A DNA stretch of 64,000 nt from Streptomyces sp. AM 4-1-1 (GCF_029167625.1 NZ_CP119145.1:5766001-5830000); one strand, 5' to 3'. Positions 9,092 to 18,909 are shown, counted from the stretch's first letter. Translations and numbers: made by a program. The notes: generated by a model not told the origin, from the letters alone.

Positions 9092-10318
9092 TCACCGCCC
9101 GGCGTACTTCTCGCTCACCGAGTCGTAGACGCTCCTGGCCTCCGGACCGAGCCGCGGTCCTGCCAGCCAACCGGCGTTCACCGGGCCGATGGAGGTGTTG
9201 GAGACCAGCGCCGGCTTGCCGTCCCGGCCCTTCGCCACCCAGCCGCCACCGGACGAACCACCGGTCATGGTGCACCCGATGCGGTACATCGTCGGGTCGT
9301 CCTTCACGACCGAGAGGCGGCCGGGAGCGTCCTCGCACCGGAACTGCCTCTGCCCGTCGAACGGCGGAGCCGCCGGGAAACCGGTCGCCTTCAGGTTCCC
9401 GATCCCGGACACGGCCGGCGCGTCGAAGTCGACCGGCAACGCCGCGCCGACCGTCTCCTCCAGGGACTTGTCCGTCGACCCCTTCTCCGGGGTGACGTGC
9501 AGCACCGCGAAGTCGTACGGAGCGCCCTGGCCGCCGACCGAGGCGCCCTCGCCGATCCACTGGTCGGACGTCTGCGCCCAGTCGCCCCACCAGATGCCGT
9601 AGGGGGCGACCTTCTCCTTCGCCGCGCCCCGCAGACCAGCCATCGACAGACCGTCGTTGTTGTACGACGGGACGAAGGCGATGTTGCGGTACCAGCCGCC
9701 CTTCTTGCCCGCGTGCACGCAGTGTCCGGCGGTCCACACCATGTTGGACCTGCCCGGGTGCGCCGGGTCCTGGACCACGGTCGCGGAGCAGACCATCGAT
9801 CCCTGGGGCCCGTCGAAGAAGAGCTTTCCGAACTCGGGAGCGCTGTCGTGGTACGGCGTCGGCACGGACACGGCCGGTACGGGCGCCGGCGTCGGGTCCG
9901 TCACGCCCTTGTCGCCGGAGATGTCGTTGTCGACGGGCTTCTCCGGGGACTTGTCGGCGTCGCGCATCCGGTCCGGGTCCCAGAGGTCCTCGATGACCGG
10001 GTTCACGAAGTCCTTGGCCTCACGCAGCCACTTGTCCTTGTCCCAGTTCTTCCACTCGCCGTTCTTCCACTTGCCGAGATCGATCCCGTGCTGCTTGAGC
10101 CGGTCCTTCAGATCGTCCGGAACAGTGATCCTGCCGTGCGACTGACCGGCGGAACCGCTCGGCTTGTCCCCGGCGTCCCCACCGTCCTCGTCCGGACCGC
10201 ACGCGGTGGCGGTCAGGGCGAGAAGGGCGGCCACGGCCGCGGCGGCGAACACGGGGGAGGGCCCGCGGCGGGCGCCGCTCCCACGGCGTGCGGTGGAACC
10301 TGGGCGTATCGGTCGCAT
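9092..10318 (-). CDS. Secreted trypsin-like serine protease, probable lipoprotein
   Basis: Translated from ATG 10318 this gives 408 residues. The N-terminus has a basic stretch, a hydrophobic core and a lipobox-like LTATAC with Cys40, so it is probably a membrane-anchored lipoprotein. A charged segment with Trp/Lys repeats (KWKNGEWKNWDKDKW) follows. The catalytic triad is visible: His in WTAGHCVHAG, Asp in APYDFAVLHV and Ser in TMTGGSSGGGW. This is the chymotrypsin-fold pattern seen in V8/glutamyl endopeptidase-like secreted proteases. Reading frame is open upstream of 10318 for a long way, but only this start gives a signal sequence. It is divergent from the siderophore-type operon and convergent with hflX. 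Confidence 0.88.
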   Translation of the reverse strand: MRPIRPGSTARRGSGARRGPSPVFAAAAVAALLALTATACGPDEDGGDAGDKPSGSAGQSHGRITVPDDLKDRLKQHGIDLGKWKNGEWKNWDKDKWLREAKDFVNPVIEDLWDPDRMRDADKSPEKPVDNDISGDKGVTDPTPAPVPAVSVPTPYHDSAPEFGKLFFDGPQGSMVCSATVVQDPAHPGRSNMVWTAGHCVHAGKKGGWYRNIAFVPSYNNDGLSMAGLRGAAKEKVAPYGIWWGDWAQTSDQWIGEGASVGGQGAPYDFAVLHVTPEKGSTDKSLEETVGAALPVDFDAPAVSGIGNLKATGFPAAPPFDGQRQFRCEDAPGRLSVVKDDPTMYRIGCTMTGGSSGGGWVAKGRDGKPALVSNTSIGPVNAGWLAGPRLGPEARSVYDSVSEKYAGR

Positions 10319-10636
10319 CTTCGGAGATCCCCCTGGGACTTCGTCACTCGTCACTTCTGTACCGCACGGCAACCGGGCTGCCGGCCGCACACGGCGGACT
10401 CCGGCGGTGCCGCCCGATGCCGGAGTCCGGCCCCCACTATGCCGTTGCCGATGGGGACGGCGGTCGGCAGGGCCACGGTTCCCCTCCGCAAGGATCTTCC
10501 GATTTACCCGTGATCCTTCGTGCCCCGCGTCGTTGGTACGTAAGGGGGACACGAGGGAAGAGTTCATCCGGGCACCCCTCTGTTCAGGCAACGTACCGTC
10601 GTGCAACACAACTGCAACCGCGGGAGGATCGACACC
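10319..10636. other. Divergent intergenic region before the siderophore-type operon
   Basis: About 320 bp holding the promoters of the serine protease gene (-) and the aminotransferase gene (+). I looked for an IdeR/DmdR-type iron box (TTAGGTTAGGCTAACCTAA-like) on both strands and found no good match. No terminator-like hairpin or repeat is obvious. Confidence 0.4.
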
Positions 10637-12037
10637 GTGGCCCTGACCGAACCAGCTCCGGTGGCGTCGGCCGCTGCCCACGAGGGGATTCTGCGCCGCC
10701 AGTCGTCGCGCGAGTCGGCGGCCCGCACCTACGCGCGGTCGCTGCCGATCGTGCCGGTACGGGCCCGGGGGATGACCATCGAGGGTGCCGACGGTCGGCG
10801 CTACCTCGACTGTCTCTCCGGCGCGGGCACGCTGGCGCTCGGCCACAACCACCCGGTGGTGCTGGAAGCGATCAAGAAGGTCATCGACTCCGGAGCGCCG
10901 CTGCACGTCCTCGATCTCGCGACCCCGGTCAAGGACGCCTTCACCACGGAGCTCTTCAGCACGCTGCCGCGGGGATTGGCCGACAACGCGCGCATCCAGT
11001 TCTGCGGACCGGCCGGCACGGACGCCGTCGAAGCGGCGTTCAAACTGGTCCGCAACGCGACCGGACGCGGCGGGCTCCTGGCCTTCACCGGCGCGTACCA
11101 CGGGATGACGGCCGGAGCGCTCGGGGCCTCCGGCGGCGCCACCGACATCCAGGTGACCCGTCTCCCGTTCCCGCTCGACTACCGCTGCCCGTTCGGGATC
11201 GGTGGCGAGCGGGGCGCCACGATCGCCGCCCGCTGGACGCGGAACCTCCTGGACGACCCCAAGGGCGGGGTGCCCACGCCCGCCGGAATGATCGTGGAAC
11301 CGGTGCAGGGCGAGGGCGGGGTCAACCCGGCCCCCGACGCGTGGATGCGCCGGATGCGACAGATCACCGCCGACCGCTCCATCCCGCTGATCGCCGACGA
11401 GGTGCAGACCGGCGTCGGCCGGACCGGCGCGTTCTGGGCGGTCGAGCACAGCGGCATCGTGCCCGACGTCATGGTGCTCTCCAAGGCGATCGGCGGCTCC
11501 CTCCCCCTCGCCGTGATCGTCTACCGCTCGGAGCTCGACACCTGGCGGCCGGGAGCGCACGCCGGTACGTTCCGTGGCAACCAACTCGCCATGGCGGCCG
11601 GCGCGGCCACCCTCGCCCACGTACGGGAGAACGGGCTCGCCGCGCGCGCGGCGACCCTCGGCGCCCGCATGACGGCCCGGCTCCAGGGGCTCGCCACGGC
11701 TCATCCGTCGATCGGGGACGTCCGGGGCCGCGGCCTCATGATCGGGATGGAACTCGTCGACCCCGAGGCCGCACCGCGCGCCGACGCCTCCGGCGACGGC
11801 ATCGAGGACACCGCCCCGCCACCCGCACCTGACTTCGCGGCGGCCGTTCAGCAGGAGTGTCTGCGTCGCGGACTCATCGTGGAACTCGGCGGACGCCACT
11901 GCGCGGTCGTCCGCCTGCTCCCACCCCTCACGCTGACCGACGAACAGGCGACCGCGGTCGTCGACCGTCTCGCCGACGCCCTGGCAGCCGCCGAACGCTC
12001 TCCGTACCGCCGGACCGCGACCGGGTCGGACCACTGA
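10637..12037 (+). CDS. PLP-dependent class III aminotransferase, diaminobutyrate-type
   Basis: A 466-residue class III aminotransferase. It shows LSGAGTLALGHNHP near the N-terminus, the cofactor-binding FCGPAGTDAVEAA, TGAYHGMT, EPVQGEGGVN, IADEVQTGVGRTG, and VLSKAIGG with the PLP lysine near residue 283. The LDLATPVKDAFTTELFSTLP block is typical of diaminobutyrate:2-oxoglutarate aminotransferases (EctB, RhbA, AcsF). Such an enzyme would make 2,4-diaminobutyrate from aspartate semialdehyde and glutamate. GTG 10637 has GGGAGGA at 10622-10628, 8 nt upstream. It is first in a four-gene operon with two IucA/IucC synthetases and an acyltransferase, so it probably supplies the amine for a siderophore-like product. 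No ectoine genes are adjacent. Confidence 0.88.
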   Translation: MALTEPAPVASAAAHEGILRRQSSRESAARTYARSLPIVPVRARGMTIEGADGRRYLDCLSGAGTLALGHNHPVVLEAIKKVIDSGAPLHVLDLATPVKDAFTTELFSTLPRGLADNARIQFCGPAGTDAVEAAFKLVRNATGRGGLLAFTGAYHGMTAGALGASGGATDIQVTRLPFPLDYRCPFGIGGERGATIAARWTRNLLDDPKGGVPTPAGMIVEPVQGEGGVNPAPDAWMRRMRQITADRSIPLIADEVQTGVGRTGAFWAVEHSGIVPDVMVLSKAIGGSLPLAVIVYRSELDTWRPGAHAGTFRGNQLAMAAGAATLAHVRENGLAARAATLGARMTARLQGLATAHPSIGDVRGRGLMIGMELVDPEAAPRADASGDGIEDTAPPPAPDFAAAVQQECLRRGLIVELGGRHCAVVRLLPPLTLTDEQATAVVDRLADALAAAERSPYRRTATGSDH

Positions 12038-12063
12038 CCCGGACCCTCACAAGGAAGACCGCC

Positions 12064-13965
12064 GTGAACCCCACCCCCGCTCCCGACGCGCCCGAGGCCG
12101 ACGGCCCTTCCTCCGGCCCGTACCGGGACCCGGACGGGCCCGCCGGCCCGCTCGCGGTCGAGGTGACGACCGTGCCGCGCCAGAAGGAAGGGCCCAGCGG
12201 AGACCGGCGCGCCCAGCACGCGGCCCTGGCCGGTCCGCCGCCGGACGACGACCTACTCGACCACCCCGACCCGGCCAGGGCCGCCGACACCGCGGGCGTC
12301 GAGAACCTGCTCCGCTGCTGGGTCCGGGAGAACGGCCTTTCCGCGCCCGACCGGAAGATTCTCCGGCTTCCCCTGCCCGCCAGCGGCACCGCGCTGCTCG
12401 TTCCCGTCCTCTACTGGTCCCCGACCGGCTGGCACCGCTTCGGCCGCCCCGTCCTGGAAGGCGTTCCCGACGGCGCCCCGACCGTCGACGCCGTCACCGT
12501 CGCGGCGCTCATCAGCCGCGAATCCGGGCACGGCGAGGGCTCCGACCTGGTGGGCCGGGTGGCCGACTCGGTCCGGCGCACGGCCTGCTTCATCGCCGAA
12601 CGGCGCAGCTCACCCGGCGACCCCGCCGACACGGACCTCTTCCTCAGCGCCGAGCAGTCACTCGTGCTCGGACACCCGATGCACCCCACCCCGAAGAGCC
12701 GCGAGGGACTGTCCGACGCCGAATCGCGCCTCTACGCACCCGAGTCGCACGGCTCCTTCCCGCTGCACTGGATGGCGGTCGACCGGTCCGTACTGGCCGG
12801 GGAGTCGTCGTGGCGGGACGGCGACCGCCCCGTACCGGCCACGGAACTCATCGCCCCGCACGCCGAAGGGCTGCGGCTGCCCGCCGGCACCGTCCCCCTG
12901 CCGCTGCACCCCTGGCAGGCCCGGGACCTGGGCCACCGCCCCGAGGTCACCGCCCTCCTCGACGCCGGCCTTCTGCACGACCTCGGACCGCACGGTGAAC
13001 GTTGGCACCCCACCTCCTCGGTCCGTACCGTTCACCGCCCCGGTGCGAACGTCATGCTCAAGCTCTCCTTCGGCGTACGCATCACCAACTCACGGCGCGA
13101 GAACCTCCGCAAGGAACTCCACCGTGGGGTCGAGGTCCACCGGCTCCTCGACGCGGGGCTCGCCGCGCAGTGGCACGCCGTCCACCCGGGCTTCGACATC
13201 ATCCGGGACCCCGCCTGGCTGGCCGTCGACACCCGGGACGGTGAGCCCGTGCACGGCCTCGACGTGATGGTGCGCCAGAATCCGTTCGGTCCCGAGGACG
13301 ACGCCGTCTGTGTCGCCGGGCTCACCGCACCGCGCCCCTGGCCGAACCGGGCCGGTATGCGCTCGCGGCTCACGGAGATCGTCCGAGGGCTCGCCGTACG
13401 CACCGGCAGGACGACCGGCGCCGTGGCCGCCGAGTGGTTCCTGCGCTACCTCGACCACGTCGTACGGCCGGTGCTCTGGCTCGACGGCGCGGCGGGGGTG
13501 GCGCTCGAAGCCCACCAGCAGAACACCCTGGTGCTGCTCGACCCCGACGGCTGGCCCATCGGCGGTCGCTACCGTGACAATCAGGGCTACTACTTCCGGG
13601 AGTCCCACCGAACCGCGCTCGAACACAGTCTGCCCGGCATCGGATCGGTGAGCGACACCTTCGTCTCCGACGCCGTCACCGACGAACGCTTCGCCTACTA
13701 CCTCGGCATCAACAACGTCCTCGGTCTGATCGGGGCGTTCGGTGCCCAGCAGCTCGCCGACGAACACATGCTCATCGCCGCGTTCCGCCGCTTCCTGACC
13801 GGGGCGACGGAACTCGGCTCCCCGCTCCCCGCCCATCTGCTGGAGGCCGCACAACTGCGGTGCAAGGCCAACCTGCTGACCCGGTTGCACGGCCTCGACG
13901 AACTCGTCGGTCCCGTCGACACCCAGTCCGTCTACGTCACCATCGCCAACCCCCTGCACGCATGA
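12064..13965 (+). CDS. IucA/IucC-family siderophore synthetase (first copy)
   Basis: A 633-residue NRPS-independent siderophore synthetase. These enzymes adenylate a carboxylate such as citrate and couple it to an amine or alcohol. Family marks include HPMHPTPKSREGL, LPLHPWQ, KLSFGVRITNSRREN, the ATP-binding/catalytic EAHQQNTLVLL and GRYRDNQGYY, and a C-terminal FhuF-like/helical region. A variable Pro/Asp-rich N-terminus of about 70 residues precedes the fold. GTG 12064 has AAGGA at 12051-12055. It starts 26 nt after the aminotransferase stop, so the genes are almost certainly cotranscribed. The exact acyl and amine substrates cannot be read from sequence. Confidence 0.9.
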   Translation: MNPTPAPDAPEADGPSSGPYRDPDGPAGPLAVEVTTVPRQKEGPSGDRRAQHAALAGPPPDDDLLDHPDPARAADTAGVENLLRCWVRENGLSAPDRKILRLPLPASGTALLVPVLYWSPTGWHRFGRPVLEGVPDGAPTVDAVTVAALISRESGHGEGSDLVGRVADSVRRTACFIAERRSSPGDPADTDLFLSAEQSLVLGHPMHPTPKSREGLSDAESRLYAPESHGSFPLHWMAVDRSVLAGESSWRDGDRPVPATELIAPHAEGLRLPAGTVPLPLHPWQARDLGHRPEVTALLDAGLLHDLGPHGERWHPTSSVRTVHRPGANVMLKLSFGVRITNSRRENLRKELHRGVEVHRLLDAGLAAQWHAVHPGFDIIRDPAWLAVDTRDGEPVHGLDVMVRQNPFGPEDDAVCVAGLTAPRPWPNRAGMRSRLTEIVRGLAVRTGRTTGAVAAEWFLRYLDHVVRPVLWLDGAAGVALEAHQQNTLVLLDPDGWPIGGRYRDNQGYYFRESHRTALEHSLPGIGSVSDTFVSDAVTDERFAYYLGINNVLGLIGAFGAQQLADEHMLIAAFRRFLTGATELGSPLPAHLLEAAQLRCKANLLTRLHGLDELVGPVDTQSVYVTIANPLHA

Positions 13966-14035
13966 GGAACACGACCGCCCCCTCCGCACGCACAAGGAAC
14001 CCGACCACCTGACACCACGAGAGGAGAGCGGCACC

Positions 14036-14827
14036 GTGCCTCCCGCCGACGCGCACCCCGACACCGGAACCGGCCCTGCCCCACAGGCCGGCACGGGCAC
14101 CGAGGACACCCTGGACCTACAGCTCTCCGAAGAACTCCTCGCCCTGTTCGCGGACGGCGCGCCGCGACCCGCCACGCCTGGCCCGCCGCCCCCCGTCCGG
14201 CCCGCGACACTCCCTCAAGCGCCCGGCGCCGGAGCGGAGTTACGGCCGGGCGGCGCCGGACTCCTCGACGGCCCCGCCCAATGGCGGCCGGTGACGACCC
14301 CGGCAGGCGTGTTCCAGCTCGTCCCCGTACGACCGCGACGCGATGTGGCGGCCATCAGCCGCTGGATGAACGATCCGGCCGTGGCCGCCTTCTGGGAACT
14401 CGCCGGACCCGAATCCGTCACGGCCGCCCATCTGCGGTCCCAGCTCGACGGCGACGGACGCAGCGTCCCCTGCCTCGGCGTGCTGGACGGTACCCCCATG
14501 AGCTACTGGGAGATCTACCGCGCCGATCTCGACCCCCTCGCGCGCCACTACCCCGCCCGCCCCCACGACACGGGCATCCACCTCCTCATCGGCGGTGTGA
14601 GCGACCGCGGCCGGGGCGTCGGCACCACCCTGCTCCGGGCCGTCGCCGATCTCGTGCTCGACAACCGGCCCCGGTGCGCGCGCGTGGTCGCGGAACCCGA
14701 CCTCCGCAACACCCCTTCCGTCTCCGCCTTCCTGAGCGCCGGCTTCCGCTTCTCCGCGGAGGTCGAACTACCCGACAAGCGAGCCGCCCTGATGATCCGC
14801 GACCGAGCCCACCGGGCCCTGTTGTGA
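14036..14827 (+). CDS. GNAT acyltransferase of the IucB/RhbD siderophore type
   Basis: A 263-residue protein. Residues 1-80 are Pro/Ala-rich and probably disordered. The GNAT fold follows, with the IucB/AlcB-like pattern WMNDPAVAAFWELAGP, GVLDGTPMSYWEIY, GIHLLIGG, the acyl-CoA-binding RGRGVGTTLLRA, and VVAEPDLRN near the C-terminus. Proteins of this group acylate hydroxylamines or amines in siderophore precursors. GTG 14036 has GAGGAG at 14021-14026. It sits between the two IucA/IucC genes. In rhizobactin and aerobactin pathways the acyltransferase follows an N-hydroxylase, but no hydroxylase is present in this operon. Confidence 0.88.
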   Translation: MPPADAHPDTGTGPAPQAGTGTEDTLDLQLSEELLALFADGAPRPATPGPPPPVRPATLPQAPGAGAELRPGGAGLLDGPAQWRPVTTPAGVFQLVPVRPRRDVAAISRWMNDPAVAAFWELAGPESVTAAHLRSQLDGDGRSVPCLGVLDGTPMSYWEIYRADLDPLARHYPARPHDTGIHLLIGGVSDRGRGVGTTLLRAVADLVLDNRPRCARVVAEPDLRNTPSVSAFLSAGFRFSAEVELPDKRAALMIRDRAHRALL

Positions 14828-14887
14828 ACGAGACGACGCACGCACCACACCGCTCGAACCCCATCGGTTCCACCCCGAGGAGTCCCC

Positions 14888-16897
14888 GTGCCGAAATATC
14901 CCGCCGGCCGTGACGCGGCGGAGCCCGCCGCTCCACTCGCCACCCCGGAACTGAACCGGTCCGTCTGGGACCGGACCGCGGCCCGCCTGCTGGCGAAGAT
15001 GCTCGGCGAATTCGCGTACGAGGAGATCATCGAGCCGATCCCGTGGACCGACGCCGCAGGGCGGACCGAACGGGAGGAGCCGGGACGGGAAGTGCGGAGA
15101 CGCCCGGCCGCCCCGGAGGGCGGGACGGCTCCGGGCGCCCGGACCGGCATCCACACGCTCCGGCTGGACGACGGCGCACTCCTGAGCTTCCGCGCCCGGC
15201 GCGGGGTGTACGACAGCTGGCAGGTCGCGCCGGACTCGATCCGGGTCGGGGAGCCCGCCGCACCGCCCGGCGCACCCCGCCCCCCGGCCGAGGAGCAGGC
15301 GCCCCTCGATGATCGCGCCACCGGATACGCGGCCGTCAGTGACCCGGCCACCCCCTTCCGCGATCCCCTCCAGTTCCTGGCCCGCGCCCGCGCTCTCCTC
15401 GGGCTCGACGGAGCCACCCTCGGGCACCTCATCCGGGAGATCACCGCCACACTCGCCGCTGACGCCCGGCTCGCGCACACGGCGCTCCCCGCCGCCCGGC
15501 TCGCCGACCTCGACTACGCCGAGCTGGAGGGGCACCAGACCGGGCACCCCTGGCTCGTCGCCAACAAGGGGCGCCTCGGCTTCTCCGCCACCGACGCCGC
15601 CCGCTACGCCCCCGAAGCACGCCACCCGGTCCGGCTGCCGTGGATCGCCGTCAGCACCCGCATGGCCGGCTACCGAGGGGTGCCCGGCCTCGCCGACCCC
15701 GAAGACCTCTACCGGCGGGAACTCGATCCCTCGGTCCGCGCGTCCTTCGACGCGGTCCTGCGCGGCCGGGGCCGGGACCCCCGTACCTTCCTCTGCTTCC
15801 CCGTGCACCCCTGGCAGTGGGACGAGTGGATCGTTCCGCTGTTCGCCCCGGCCATCGCCGCGGGCGACATCGTCCCGCTGCACGCCGACGACGACCTCCG
15901 GCTGCCCCAGCAGTCCATCCGCACGTTCGCCAATGTGGGACGGCCCGACCGGCACACCGTCAAGCTTCCGCTGTCCATCCTCAACACCCTTGTCTGGCGC
16001 GGGCTGCCGACCGAGCGCACGCTCGCCGCGCCCGCCGTCACCGGGTGGATGCAGGGTCTCTGCGAGACGGACCCGTTCCTGCGGGACACCTGCGGGGCGA
16101 TCCTCCTCGGCGAGGTCGCGTCCGTGGCCGTCGAGCACCCGCTGTACGACCACCTCCCGGAGACGCCGTACCAGTTCAAGGAGATCCTCGGCGCCATCTG
16201 GCGCGAACCCCTTCAGCCCCGGCTTGCCCCCGGCGAACGCGCGCGCACCCTCGCCTCGCTGCTCCACACCGACCCCGACGGCCGGGCCTTCACCGCCGAA
16301 CTCGTCGAGCGCTCGGGCCTGACGCCCACCGTCTGGCTGACACGTCTCTTCACGGCGCTGCTGCCGCCGTTACTGCACTTCCTGTACCGGTACGGCACGG
16401 TGTTCTCCCCGCACGGCGAGAACGCCATCGTCGTCTTCGACGAACGGGACGTCCCGGTACGCCTGGCGATCAAGGACTTCGTCGACGACGTCAACGTCAG
16501 CGCGCGTCCGCTTCCCGAACACGCCTCGATGCCCGAGGACGTCCGCCGGGTGCTCCTCACCGAGGAACCGTCCTTCCTCACCCAGTTCATCCATTCCGGG
16601 CTCTTCGTGGGCGTCTTCCGCTACCTGTCGCCCCTGTGCGAGGAACAGCTCGGCGTGTCCGAGGCCGATTTCTGGTCACTCGTCCGAGGGGAGATCCACC
16701 GGCACCACGCCCGCTTTCCCGAGCTCAAGGAACGCTTCGAGATGTTCGACATGCTGACGCCACGCATCGAGCGCCTCTGTCTCAACCGCAACCGGCTGCA
16801 TCTCGACGGGTACCGGGACCGGCCGACGCGTCCGCACGCCGCCGTCCACGGCACGGTCCCCAACCCGCTGCACGCAGCCGGGGAAGTCCGGGAGTGA
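14888..16897 (+). CDS. IucA/IucC-family siderophore synthetase (second copy)
   Basis: A 669-residue synthetase paralogous to the one two genes upstream. It is closer to the DesD/IucC/RhbF branch: EGHQTGHPWLVANKGRLGF, FPVHPWQWDEW, QQSIRTFANVGRPDRHTVKL, SPHGENAIVVF and AIKDFVDDVNVS are the family's ATP- and substrate-binding blocks. A charged linker near residues 55-85 (TEREEPGREVRRR) is variable. GTG 14888 has GAGGA at 14877-14881. Two synthetases in one operon fit sequential coupling of two amine units to citrate, as in aerobactin (IucA then IucC). It ends the operon; dinG starts 39 nt later, probably from its own promoter. Confidence 0.9.
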   Translation: MPKYPAGRDAAEPAAPLATPELNRSVWDRTAARLLAKMLGEFAYEEIIEPIPWTDAAGRTEREEPGREVRRRPAAPEGGTAPGARTGIHTLRLDDGALLSFRARRGVYDSWQVAPDSIRVGEPAAPPGAPRPPAEEQAPLDDRATGYAAVSDPATPFRDPLQFLARARALLGLDGATLGHLIREITATLAADARLAHTALPAARLADLDYAELEGHQTGHPWLVANKGRLGFSATDAARYAPEARHPVRLPWIAVSTRMAGYRGVPGLADPEDLYRRELDPSVRASFDAVLRGRGRDPRTFLCFPVHPWQWDEWIVPLFAPAIAAGDIVPLHADDDLRLPQQSIRTFANVGRPDRHTVKLPLSILNTLVWRGLPTERTLAAPAVTGWMQGLCETDPFLRDTCGAILLGEVASVAVEHPLYDHLPETPYQFKEILGAIWREPLQPRLAPGERARTLASLLHTDPDGRAFTAELVERSGLTPTVWLTRLFTALLPPLLHFLYRYGTVFSPHGENAIVVFDERDVPVRLAIKDFVDDVNVSARPLPEHASMPEDVRRVLLTEEPSFLTQFIHSGLFVGVFRYLSPLCEEQLGVSEADFWSLVRGEIHRHHARFPELKERFEMFDMLTPRIERLCLNRNRLHLDGYRDRPTRPHAAVHGTVPNPLHAAGEVRE

Positions 16898-16935
16898 TCG
16901 CCGTTGTCGGTGGAGCCCCGTAGGGTGGTCGGGCT

Positions 16936-18906
16936 ATGACGAAGCCATCCCTCCCCGAGCTCCTGCACGCCGCCGTCACCGCCGTCGGCGGTACGGAGCG
17001 GCCCGGCCAGGTCACCATGGCCGAGGCCGTTGCCGAAGCGGTCGACGACAACGCCCATCTGCTCGTCCAGGCCGGCACCGGCACGGGCAAGTCCCTCGGC
17101 TATCTGGTGCCCGCCCTGGCGCACGGGGAACGCGTCGTGGTGGCCACGGCGACCCTGGCGTTGCAACGCCAGCTGGTGGAGCGCGACCTTCCGCGCACCG
17201 TCGAGGCCCTGCAGCCGCTGCTGCGCCGCCGTCCGCAGTTCGCGATGCTCAAGGGGCGGTCGAACTACCTCTGTCTGCACCGCCTCCACGAGGGCGCTCC
17301 GCAGGACGAGGAGGAGGGGCTTTTCGACCAGTTCGAGGCGGCGGCGCCGACGAGCAAGCTCGGCCAGGACCTGCTGAGGATGCGGGACTGGTCGGACGAG
17401 ACGGAGACCGGGGACCGCGACGACCTCACGCCCGGGGTGTCCGACCGCGCCTGGGCACAGGTGTCCGTATCGTCCAGGGAATGCCTGGGCGCGAGCAAAT
17501 GCGCGTACGGCGCGGAGTGTTTCGCCGAACGGGCCCGTGAGCAGGCCAAGCTGGCCGACGTGGTCGTCACCAACCACGCCCTTCTCGCCATCGACGCCAT
17601 CGAAGGCGCGCCGGTGCTTCCGCAGCACGAGGTGCTCATCGTCGACGAGGCCCACGAACTGGTCTCCCGGGTCACCGGTGTGGCCACCGGCGAGCTGACT
17701 CCGGGACAGGTCAACCGGGCGGTGCGCCGCTCGGCGAAGCTGGTCAACGAGAAGGCCGCCGACGCGCTCCAGACGGCGGCCGAGAGCTTCGAGCGGGTGA
17801 TGGAGCTGGCCCTCCCCGGCCGCCTCGAAGAGGTTCCGGAGGACCTCGGCTACGCCCTGATGGCGCTTCGCGACGCGGCGCGTACGGTGATCTCCGCGAT
17901 GGGCGCCACCCGCGACAAGTCGGTCCAGGACGAGGACGCGGTCCGTAAGCAGGCCCTGGCCTCCGTCGAGTCCATCCACTCGGTGGCCGAGCGCATCACG
18001 CAGGGCTCCGAGTACGACGTCGTGTGGTACGAGCGGCACGACCGGTTCGGGGCCTCGGTGCGGGTCGCTCCGCTCTCCGTGTCCGGGCTGCTCCGGGAGA
18101 AGCTGTTCGCCGAGCGCTCCGTCGTCCTCACCTCCGCCACCCTCAAGCTCGGTGGGGACTTCAACGGGGTGGGTGCCTCGCTGGGCCTCGCCCCCGAGGG
18201 CACCGCCGGTGACGACGTCCCGCAGTGGAAGGGGCTCGACGTCGGGTCGCCCTTCGACTACCCGAAGCAGGGAATCCTGTACGTCGCCAGACACCTGGCC
18301 AACCCCGGCCGTGAGGGGTCGCGCGGCGACATGATGGACGAGCTGGCCGAACTGGTCGAGGCCGCAGGCGGACGGACGCTCGGACTCTTCTCCTCCATGC
18401 GGGCGGCCCAGGCCGCCGCGGAGGAGCTGCGAGGACGGCTCGACAAGCCCATCCTGCTCCAGGGCGAGGAAACCCTGGGCGAGTTGATCAAGAACTTCGC
18501 CGCGGACCCCGAGACCTGTCTCTTCGGCACGCTGTCGCTCTGGCAGGGCGTCGATGTCCCGGGTCCGAGTTGTCAGCTCGTGATCATGGACCGGATTCCG
18601 TTCCCGCGTCCGGACGATCCGCTGATGAGCGCACGGCAGAAGGCGGTGGAGGAGGCCGGGGGCAATGGATTCATGGCCGTCGCGGCGACCCATGCGGCGC
18701 TGCTGATGGCCCAGGGTGCGGGGCGTCTGGTACGGGCGACGGGGGACCGGGGAGTGGTGGCGGTCCTCGATCCCCGACTGGCCAACGCGCGGTACGGAAG
18801 CTATCTGCGTGCCTCGCTGCCGGACTTCTGGTTCACCACGGATCGCAACCAGGTGCGTCGCTCGCTGGCGGCGATCGACGCGACCGCCAAGGCCGACAAC
18901 CGGTAG
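16936..18906 (+). CDS. dinG: ATP-dependent DNA helicase, DinG/XPD-like
   Basis: A superfamily 2 helicase of 656 residues. Walker A QAGTGTGKS is at 45-53 and the DEAH box in IVDEAHE. The XPD-type iron-sulfur cluster ligands appear to be Cys113, Cys183, Cys189 and Cys195. Motif VI lies in MAQGAGRLVRATGDRG. DinG-type enzymes unwind 5'-to-3' and clear R-loops and G-quadruplexes. TAGGGT at 16921-16926 lies 9 nt before ATG 16936 and no ribosome binding site is evident, which suggests a leaderless message. In E. coli dinG belongs to the SOS regulon; here lexA is the convergent neighbour, but I see no SOS box before dinG. Confidence 0.92.
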   Translation: MTKPSLPELLHAAVTAVGGTERPGQVTMAEAVAEAVDDNAHLLVQAGTGTGKSLGYLVPALAHGERVVVATATLALQRQLVERDLPRTVEALQPLLRRRPQFAMLKGRSNYLCLHRLHEGAPQDEEEGLFDQFEAAAPTSKLGQDLLRMRDWSDETETGDRDDLTPGVSDRAWAQVSVSSRECLGASKCAYGAECFAERAREQAKLADVVVTNHALLAIDAIEGAPVLPQHEVLIVDEAHELVSRVTGVATGELTPGQVNRAVRRSAKLVNEKAADALQTAAESFERVMELALPGRLEEVPEDLGYALMALRDAARTVISAMGATRDKSVQDEDAVRKQALASVESIHSVAERITQGSEYDVVWYERHDRFGASVRVAPLSVSGLLREKLFAERSVVLTSATLKLGGDFNGVGASLGLAPEGTAGDDVPQWKGLDVGSPFDYPKQGILYVARHLANPGREGSRGDMMDELAELVEAAGGRTLGLFSSMRAAQAAAEELRGRLDKPILLQGEETLGELIKNFAADPETCLFGTLSLWQGVDVPGPSCQLVIMDRIPFPRPDDPLMSARQKAVEEAGGNGFMAVAATHAALLMAQGAGRLVRATGDRGVVAVLDPRLANARYGSYLRASLPDFWFTTDRNQVRRSLAAIDATAKADNR

Positions 18907-18909
18907 TGG

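Noticed and set aside
10319..10636. IdeR/DmdR iron box before the siderophore-type operon
   Set aside because: No sequence on either strand comes close to the 19-bp palindrome; iron control is therefore not claimed.
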